Shown: one piece after another, positions 57,195 to 64,000 of the stretch
Layout of the letters: each line of letters begins with the position of its first letter
How positions within the stretch are numbered: the first letter of the stretch is position 1
NCBI GenBank assembly: GCA_022592435.1
Contig: JABYQS010000004.1
Location: 434,001-498,000 of the forward strand
From: Cerioporus squamosus
Lineage: Eukaryota > Basidiomycota > Agaricomycetes > Polyporales > Polyporaceae
DNA: 64,000 nt
Reading direction: 5' to 3'
Notes under the pieces: generated by a model
Told to the model about the DNA's origin: nothing
Database searches by the model: none
What the model saw: only the letters and a program-made list of their open reading frames with translations
Made by a program: the position numbers and the translations under genes

Positions 57195-58219
57195 GGACTA
57201 GACTCTGGAGAATGTCATTATGCCACCAGTAAGCGAGTAGGATTGCCACTCGCCTCCAGAAGCTGGCTCGCACATGCCAGTATGCTCCCTATCGTGTCAA
57301 ACTCCGGATCGTCTATGTTGCGGAGGAATGGCATGACGAGGAAGGAAACAGCGTGGTCTTCAGGACCATCGAGGACGTCCAGGACGGGTACGCAGTGATT
57401 CCGAGCGTCCCGGCGCAACTCCTCGCACGACAGGAGGGTCGCAATGTGTACTTCGCGGGACTTGCGAGCAACCTTCTTGATGAGAACTAGTTTGCCGTCC
57501 GAAATCCTCCTCGCATTCATGAGATGCGTCTGTGCTGGCTGTCAAAGCGTTACACTACAATCTCTGTGAGACGATGTCGCATAATGCTCTTACGTGGAAC
57601 GTGAGGTGGTCTTCGGCATCGAAAAGGTCCACGGAGGGATCGAGTCTCCAGAACGGGATCCAGCCTGGTCTGAAGCGAGGCCGAAGGTCGTACCCGTTGG
57701 AGTACAAAAGTTCCTGCTTGCCTCTCCAATACAGCTCGGCCGGGGCGAACTCCACAAAGGCTGAATCATCGCAGGAATGGAGGGAGGCCGCGTCTGCCAT
57801 CTTCGATGGCGGAAACTGCAGAAAGGCGCATGAGCGGGTCGATGTCAACAGAGGGGACTGTCCACGGTACTTCTGCGTTAGAATTCAGATGTACACAATA
57901 GCGACTGCAGGGCGCTGAGCGCTCCGTGGCCAGAACATGATGATGGTCTAACCGACGCGCCGTTCTCTCCTTATCGGAGGAGCACTGCCTGTAAATGAGC
58001 CACATGACACTTGAGGGAGAGCGAGGCCGCCCGCAACATCTCCACCCCTTCGATGCTAACCAAATTTACGTACACGGAAGAGACGATGCCCACGGCCATA
58101 GCCCAACCCTCCACAGCGAATAGCCCAACACAGCTAGACGAAAGATCGGACGGTGACCGTAACCTGTAACATGGTTGGATGTGAGCACCGTCCCGCAGAT
58201 TACACGAGAAGTTCGTACT

Positions 58220-59739
58220 AATTAAGGACACCGCGTCAAGGATGGGCCGCACAATAAGAGGCTCATCGCGCGATGCACCCTCCAGAAGCGTTGTACTGCC
58301 CAAACGCTACGGGCTATCTGGCAAAATTGATCGAGTGCTTCCACAGCAGTTGGCCTTGCTGTCGGGTCGCTGAAGCATGCGCCGGAGTAACGGGAAAATC
58401 ATATCCACATTCAAGAATTGCTGAAAATCTAGTCAGTGGGCTTGGACCATCGCAGCCTACGAAGGACTCACCGCAAAGAAGAGCCCATAGAAGAGGTTTC
58501 CGAGGATGAATATGTCGACTTTGAAGGGGTCGTAGGGTACGTCAGCCGACAACTCCGGGACGTCCTCGTCCAGTCCCTTTGTCCCTGTAACAAGCCTGTT
58601 GGTGTCATCCGGCTCGAAGTGGGATGATATCCCGAAGTCAATGAAGTAGTAGTCAATGAAGTAGTACATGACTTGGACACGAGCACGCGGAAGGACCGGT
58701 GCAGCCCTCAGGATGTTATCGGGGAGAGATGAGTTTGTGACTGGGTGAAACCCTCGAGGAAACATGGCCGAGGCGTCCATCATGACATTCTTGTATGCAC
58801 AATCGCTGCGGAGGAGCTTTGTAGTCTTCTTTCAAGAGGATGGCTTCACAGTACTCACCGATGTGCCACGCCATGTTCGTGCAAGAATACCATACCCTGC
58901 CAGCGGATTGGAATCTTAGCTTCGGTACATCGTGAGGTAGAGTATTACGCACTTCGAGAAGTTGCTCCACACACTCGAGTACACTTCCGATGCTGTCAAA
59001 CTCTGGGTCGTCGACATATCGAAGAAATGGCATGACGATATACTAGGATATGGACGGATCTTCTAGGTCTCTCAGAACGTCCAGGATAGGGACGGCATGA
59101 TTACGGGGGTCCGCACGTAGTCCGTTCGACGAAAGGGAGGTGGCAATACGTAACTCATTTGAATCACTGGGCACTCTCTTGATGTGCACGAGTGTGCTGT
59201 CGTGCAACCTTGGCATCCAGGAGGTGCATCTGATCAACCTACGACAGTCTCAGATGCATGAGCACCAGCGACAGACGAGCTGTTACTCACTTCAGACCAG
59301 AGGTGATCCTCGCAGTGGAGCACGTTCATTCCGGGTTTCAATGTCTGTAGGGCGAACAAAACATATATCCATGAGACAAAAAAAGCTTCAGCCTGTCTCT
59401 CCAAAACATCTCCCAGTATGTCAGATCCGCGAAGACGTTGTTCGAGTCGGTAGGCGAATCTTCGGAAGACATAGATGTCCAAGTGCGGAAAGCTTGAATC
59501 TTGCAGAACACGAGAAGGAAAGATTGGTGTCTCACGCACAACGTGCTTGCTGCAAAGAACAATCCCAGTAAGCCGAAGTTGTCTAGATAACATGGGTCAC
59601 GATGAGCAAGAAACCGGGCAGTGAGGGCGGCCGGGGACAAGTCCGACTCGTCAGGTTGACGCCCAAGTCGATAGGTTCGCTTATGGGCGCTCGGGAAAGG
59701 CCGTTCTGGTTCGTTTGCCTCCGTTGGCAATGTTGCCAT
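58220..59739 (-). pseudogene. fungal protein kinase-like gene, copy B (nonsense and frameshifts)
   Basis: It possibly starts at 59739 (MATLPTEANEPERPFPSAHK). Later parts align with copies A and C: WRDRLKLFLSHGYMF, MHLLDAR, TLVHIKRVPSDSNELRIATS, PRNHAVPILDVLRDLEDPSI, VMPFLRYVDDPEFDSIGSVL, GMVFLHEHGVAHR, DCAYKNVMMDASAMFPRGFH, DFGISSHFEPDD, and the VPELSADVPYDPFKVDIFIL block in normal orientation. Lesions: the RPRYRPGWVPSW segment is lost with a stop after CSPYRH. An in-frame TAG lies at 59045-59043 between DPSIS and YIVMPFLR. The string YYFID is duplicated by a 15 bp tandem repeat just before DFG. The C-lobe around MLQRPDSK and TAVEALDQFCQIARSVW lies in different frames. It is a clear pseudogene. 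Confidence 0.8.
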
Positions 59740-61489
59740 CCAGCTCCTGCTCTTACTCTCTGACTCCTCCTGCCGCATTTCGCGGTACCGTCAACCATAC
59801 TTTAGGACGTCTCTTAGGCTCTATCTAGGTAGCTGAAGTGTGCAAGCTTTAGACGGGGCGCCGTCGGGCTGAGGATACAGTGAGTAAACCACATAGTATA
59901 GCAAACCATTAGCCACTGATTCCCGCAGCTCCCAAACTGCTTGGACGCTTGTAACGAAAACGAAACAATGGCATATCCTTGCGCAGCTTGCCACAGGACA
60001 AGACATTGCCGGCGAACAATGGCACGGAGGCGAAGGTTCAATGGTACTCACGACCTATGCCACGCTGTGCGGCCTCCCAGCTCGATAAGTCCATTCATGT
60101 TCGTTGCCGGAGACATAAGATCCAATTGATCTCGAAATAGTTCTGTTCAAACGACAATAGTAGCATACCCACCGTAGACAAGGGCGGAAGTTCGACATGT
60201 GCCTAGACGGAGCCATCGCACTAGATACGAAGGCTTACCGCTCAGTGGGGTTCCGGGCGGACGTCCCACGACGCAATCCGTGGGAGGAGAGCAATGATCA
60301 TATAGTATGCCTGTAAGCACACATGACTGACCTGTCCCTTGTACTAGGACCGCTCACTATCATCCTCCAACTTGGACCCGAAGCACTGCGTCCTTCTGAG
60401 GACTGCAAGGCATTACTACAGGGTCACGGTCACTGGTGCTTGTGAGGTCCTGCTTAGTAGCCGCATGGGATCATGGCAAAGACTTGGATAACCGTGCCAT
60501 TGAACCTTGTGTGTGCTTGCAGCGCCCTTCCGTCACATCAGGTCATTGATCAAGAAGCCAGTCCTGATGTCGTAAACCACGGGCTTTGGTTGCGGCGCCA
60601 CGTCCTCTGTCCGTGCGTACTCATCTCATCTGTACAAGGACGAAACAGTATGAAAATAGAAGCGCACCCGAGAGTATCTCTGACACAAAGACAGCTACTT
60701 ACATGGCAGTGTGGTGCGCCCATGCGACCCCTCGTGGCCGCGTCTTGAAGCGAAGCCGAAGTTCGCCCACTGCCTCAGAAAGCGTGCCGGAAGATATCTT
60801 TGTCTCCGTAGCGGTCGACGCTTCTGTCGGGTCCCACTAAGCCCCGATGCAGGGGACACGTTGTATCGTTCCACACGCGACAACGTGACAGTACGTACTA
60901 TGTATGCGCCGCCCAGGGACATGAGAGGCTGATATTGGACTATTTCGTGCAATCATGCCTCTACCCTGGCGACGGCATCACGGAGAACGTCGCCCCACAA
61001 TACGTCTCGCTTTGTTTAACTGTAGCGTTACTGTAAGTACATGTTCCCAACTCGTCGAGAAGCTGATTGTGTCCGTGTACTCGGGCTTGCGATCGCGCTG
61101 GCACTCAGGCTCTTGTATCCCGCTCCTGATCCACGATAGTACCCTGACCCTGGCATCAAACGAGGCATGCGACCTGAGCAGATACACACTGCCTCGTGGT
61201 AGAAGGCGGACTCCGAGTCCCGCGAGTTCCAACTGAACCTCTTTGGAGCTCCGGATAGTTCCCCGCACGGTGAGCGGCACAGAAGGAAGCACTTGACAGC
61301 TGACAAGCACATTGCATGACTGCTACCGAAACAATCATACATAGGGCCCGGCGGAAACTGCTACAATACATCGTGTCGAAGGTATCGCGTAAAGAACGTC
61401 CATCAGAAGATGGATCTATAGACAACAGAGAGCTACGACACCGACAATGTGTGATTAGGAAGTCCATGCGCGATAATTCGCCACGACGT
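59740..61489. other. intergenic region between kinase-like copies B and C
   Basis: About 1.75 kb. Minus-strand frames at 61000-61300 (EVQLELAGLGVRLLPRGSVY and following) could be a 3' exon of copy C or unrelated open sequence; no partner was recognised. The rest shows no gene. Confidence 0.35.
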
Positions 61490-62751
61490 ACCAAGTGAAT
61501 CATGTCAAAACTAGGCCGTGCGATTATAGGTTCATCACGCGGGTGTGCTCTCCAGAGCCGGTGCAAGCTCCAAACTCTTCGCATGATATTGTCGAAGTAA
61601 TGGAGAGCTGCAGCCGCACTAGGTCTCTGCAGAGGATCCCGCGCGGTCATCCGCGCAACTAGCGGCGCGAGCACGTTGACGTTCGTGTATTTCTGGATTT
61701 TACTTCAGAACGATTGGAAACGAAGCGGATAGAGAAACGTACCTCCACGAACGACGTACGAATCATGTTCCCCAGGATGAACACGTCGACCTTGAATGGA
61801 TCGTACGGCACGTCGTCAGAGAGTTCGGGAACGTCTCTGTCAAGTCCATGTGTGCCTGACACGAGCCTGTCGGTATCGCCTGGGGCGAACATCGTCGATA
61901 TCCCGAAGTCGGCGTAGTAGTACTTAACCGGAACTGCGGAGCGGGGTAGGCAGGGTGCCGCTTTCCTGGTGTCGTCTGGTAGGCACATATCCGCAACCGG
62001 ATGGAAGCCTTGGGGAAATATGGCGGTCGCGTCCATCAATACATTCCTATATGCACAGTCGCTGGAGGAAGTGGCATGAGTTCCTGGCGAGAACCAACTA
62101 CGCTCTCAACTCACCGATGTGCTACATTGTGCTCATGGAGGAAGACCAATCCCTAGAGCATATGATGAACGCTGGGCGGAGCATAACGTTGTAGGTGCTG
62201 CTGACCTCTAAGAGTTGACCAACGCAATCGAAAATGCTCCCCACGGTATCGAAGTCGACGTCATCTATCCGGCGTAGGAAGGGCATGACCATGAAAGAGA
62301 CGGTTGGGTCTTCGGGGTCGTTGAGAACGTCGAGGACCGGAACACAGTGGTTACGAGGATCCTCCCGCAGGGCCTCGGAGGAGAGATATGTCGTGATGCG
62401 CACTTCTTCCGAGTCGCGCACAACCTTCTTGATCATAACGAGTTGCCCATCTGAGAGCCTTGTCGCGTCCATGAGGTGCGCTTGAGCTGGCTACGACAGG
62501 ATGAGCTTGCCGTTACAATGGCACAAAGTAACGAGCTTTACAGGAACCGAATGACGATCATCGGCATCGACGACACTAATGCTGGGGTCGCTTCTCCATG
62601 AGGGCACCCAGCCTGGCCTGTATCGAGGTCGAAGGGTATAGCCCTGGGATACGAAGAACTCTTGCTTGCCTACCCAGTAAGATTCGAGAGGAGTGAGGGT
62701 GGCAAAGGCAACATCGAGGCGACGAAGTCCTGCATCGAAATCATAGGACAT
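61490..62751 (-). CDS. fungal protein kinase-like gene, copy C (apparently intact)
   Basis: The start at 62751 gives MSYDFDAGLRRLDVAFATLT, then ESYWVGKQEFFVSQGYTLRP and RYRPGWVPSW. The next exon reads MDATRLSDGQLVMIKKV, then SEEVRITTYLSSEALREDPR, NHCVPVLDVLNDPEDPTVSF and MVMPFLRRIDDVDFDTVGSI. A short intron leads to GLVFLHEHNVAHR, and the next exon starts DCAYRNVLMDATAIFPQGFH, so the catalytic-loop HRD (HR|D) and Asn are kept. DFG lies in YYYADFGISTMFAPGDTDRL, followed by VPELSDDVPYDPFKVDVFIL. The C-lobe is MLAPL-type (VNVLAPLVARMTARDPLQRP) ending near RPSFDMIHL. A classical glycine loop is not visible. The 3' end is uncertain because a donor follows IHL. Substrate and role are unknown; the family is expanded in mushrooms (general knowledge). 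Confidence 0.78.
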
Positions 62752-63566
62752 GGCTCCGGAAGAGCAGCGGGGTGGGGTTGCAGTACTGGCAGCTGCTGGC
62801 AGCTGCCCAAGTGCCGCCCAAACTCAACAACCAGTGATACACATGTTGAAAGTCCGATCGACTCCGACCAGCCTGCAAGCGCCACTCCGACAGATCGGAG
62901 ATGGGTTACCATGGACCTACGTGCACCCACGCGTACGGCTCGCCCTGGCTCGCCGCTCAAAGCCCCTAACCACGGCGACCCTGCTGCATACCCTCCTAAA
63001 GCGGAGCCCTTGTCCAATGTCCAGAGGCAGTAGTATCCATCGACAACCTCTTTGTACGCACCCGTGCGAGCCGTTGCCGCTATCTTAGCGCTTCGATGTC
63101 GCCAGTGGCAAGTCGAGGTACGTACTTGGACGTAACCCGCTGTGGGTGCATGAGAAACTGTCAGGCACTTGGTTTCGCATCGCGCCCGTCCGCTGGAGCG
63201 CCGACAGCTCCACAGGGCAAGACTTTCGACAGGGAGGGAATACGGCTGAGGTGTCCGAGATGTCGATGGGTATAAAGGGTTACCTCGGCCAGCGAAGGAG
63301 CAAACCGTCCGCCTCGCCTGAGACGACGCGAACGCTGCTGCAGAATCACCCCAGGTTGGGTTGATTACTCCTTTTCATCCCCTCAGAGTTGCGTGCAACT
63401 CGCTCCTCCAGCTGCTCTCCTTATACGCTTTCTCACTACTTAGTCTCGTTTATTCTACCCCCCCCCCCCCCCTTCACAGGTTGCCGGTCACCTATAGTCT
63501 ACGTCGAACATCGGTGAGAGATTATTTTTAACAGTGTCGCTGGCACGCTGATGTTAGCCTTAAGAC
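62752..63566. promoter_or_regulatory. divergent upstream region of kinase-like copy C and the next gene
   Basis: 0.8 kb between two divergent start codons. It includes a 15-C homopolymer at about 63458-63472, roughly 95 bp upstream of the plus-strand start, within a pyrimidine-rich leader typical of fungal promoters. No gene was found. Confidence 0.45.
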
Positions 63567-64000
63567 ATGCCATACGTTGCCACCAATACCACGGGCTACC
63601 GCACCGTCACGGTCACCCACACCGCGACCCGCACTATTACTGCGATGCCCACGGCCACACAAAGCCGTTCCGACGCGGCGATAGACCAGATGGGAACTAC
63701 GGTCAACGTCCTAACATTAGCCGGTTATACAATCAGTATCGTCGGCTTCGCCTTGGGCTACATGTCCATGCTTCCCTCCGGTCCCCAGATAGAGCATTGG
63801 CGCAACCTTCTCCAGAAGTGGAAGGCATGGATGGATAACCTCCCACCCGATATGAAGCAACGCATCATGCAAGATAACCCTACTCTGTTAAAGCAGCTGG
63901 ATGCCGATCTGTCCAGGTACGTCCTCAAGGCCAGATCAGTTGCTGGTGTCCGAATCGATGCTCTATGCAGGCTGGACGGACAACTGGAGTCGCTCGAGTG
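63567..64000 (+). CDS. 5' part of a small single-span membrane protein (partial)
   Basis: The start at 63567 gives MPYVATNTTGYRTVTVTHTA then TRTITAMPTAT, a Thr/Ser-rich N-terminus with no clear signal peptide. A hydrophobic span VLTLAGYTISIVGFALGYMS follows, then a charged helix-prone region (HWRNLLQKWKAWMDNLPPDM, QRIMQDNPTLLKQLDADLSR). An intron from gtacgt at 63916 to gcag near 63970 joins to LDGQLESLE, which runs off the window end. The heptad-like Leu pattern after the membrane span suggests a coiled coil. The family was not recognised. Confidence 0.75.
   Translation, partial: MPYVATNTTGYRTVTVTHTATRTITAMPTATQSRSDAAIDQMGTTVNVLTLAGYTISIVGFALGYMSMLPSGPQIEHWRNLLQKWKAWMDNLPPDMKQRIMQDNPTLLKQLDADLSRYVLKARSVAGVRIDALCRLDGQLESLE

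Larger units (their letters stand above)
55310..57800 (-). pseudogene. fungal protein kinase-like gene, copy A (transposon insertion plus internal inversion)
   Basis: Copy of an Agaricomycete-expanded protein kinase-like family. The N-terminal exon from 57800 reads MADAASLHSCDDSAFVEFAP then RPRFRPGWIPFWR. The next exon has MNARRISDGKLVLIKKV (subdomain II-like Lys) and PRNHCVPVLDVL in its local variant, then VMPFLRNIDDPEFDTIGSI. The catalytic-loop exons follow after an interruption: FMHEHNVAHR, DCAYRNVLVDA, GFHPIADLCLPDQ and YYYIDFGIS (DFG-like). The C-lobe has MLAPLASRMTAQELADRPSA. Two lesions are visible. A 1.23 kb element (55962-57194) sits just upstream of VFMHEHN. An 84 bp segment (about 55601-55684) after DFG is inverted relative to copies B and C, replacing the DVPELSxDVPYDPFKVD block yet leaving the frame open. 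Almost certainly non-functional as a kinase. Confidence 0.8.

Overview
The window is eukaryotic DNA from a filamentous basidiomycete, most likely an Agaricomycete of polypore type (inference). Genes are split by many 50-75 bp GT-AG introns, GC content is fairly high, and the gene families are typical of mushrooms: a DUF6534-type membrane protein, an F-box/LRR protein, expanded 'YFIDFG' protein kinase-like genes, a DUF3445 haem-domain protein and proline/serine-rich conserved hypotheticals. No tRNA, rRNA, CRISPR array or bacterial operon is visible.

Layout. 1-5.2 kb is a compact housekeeping block: the 3' end of an unrecognised gene, calcineurin B (minus), a divergently placed mitochondrial tRNA-modification GTPase of the MnmE/MSS1 type (plus), and a small unrecognised protein (minus). 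5.2-9.4 kb is gene-poor. 9.46-11.4 kb encodes a seven-helix-like DUF6534 protein. 12.0-17.4 kb (minus) and 25.9-32.0 kb (plus) are two opposed clusters of three paralogous secreted, single-pass, cysteine-rich membrane proteins. Between the clusters lie a serine/proline-rich conserved protein and a DUF3445 protein. The outermost members of the two clusters, with their promoters, form an inverted repeat with arms of about 1.4 kb. 33.8-37.4 kb encodes a 1,153-residue protein with a disordered N-terminus and a C-terminal medium-chain dehydrogenase/reductase-like domain. 38.4-39.6 kb is an F-box/LRR-like gene with a frame break. 40.6-43.2 kb is a NUG1/GNL3-type circularly permuted nucleolar GTPase carrying four apparent single-base deletions. 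44.0-45.7 kb is an Atf1-type bZIP factor. 45.7-51.6 kb is almost empty apart from decayed F-box-like fragments. 51.6-53.7 kb holds the tightly divergent pair RPL18 (eL18) and a TRA2-like splicing factor. 55.3-62.8 kb (minus) holds three copies of a fungal protein kinase-like gene in graded decay. 63.57 kb onward is the 5' part of a small membrane protein.

Most notable signals. (1) The opposed six-gene surface-protein cluster looks like an actively duplicating, possibly recognition-related locus; that function is inference. (2) Kinase-like copy A carries two lesions: a 1.2 kb DNA element with terminal inverted repeats, and an 84 bp internal segment present in inverted orientation that still leaves the frame open. 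Copy B carries an in-frame amber codon and a 15 bp duplication at the DFG motif, while copy C looks intact. (3) A cluster of short-run indels at 38.8-43.1 kb points to assembly error or to recent pseudogenisation of an otherwise essential gene.
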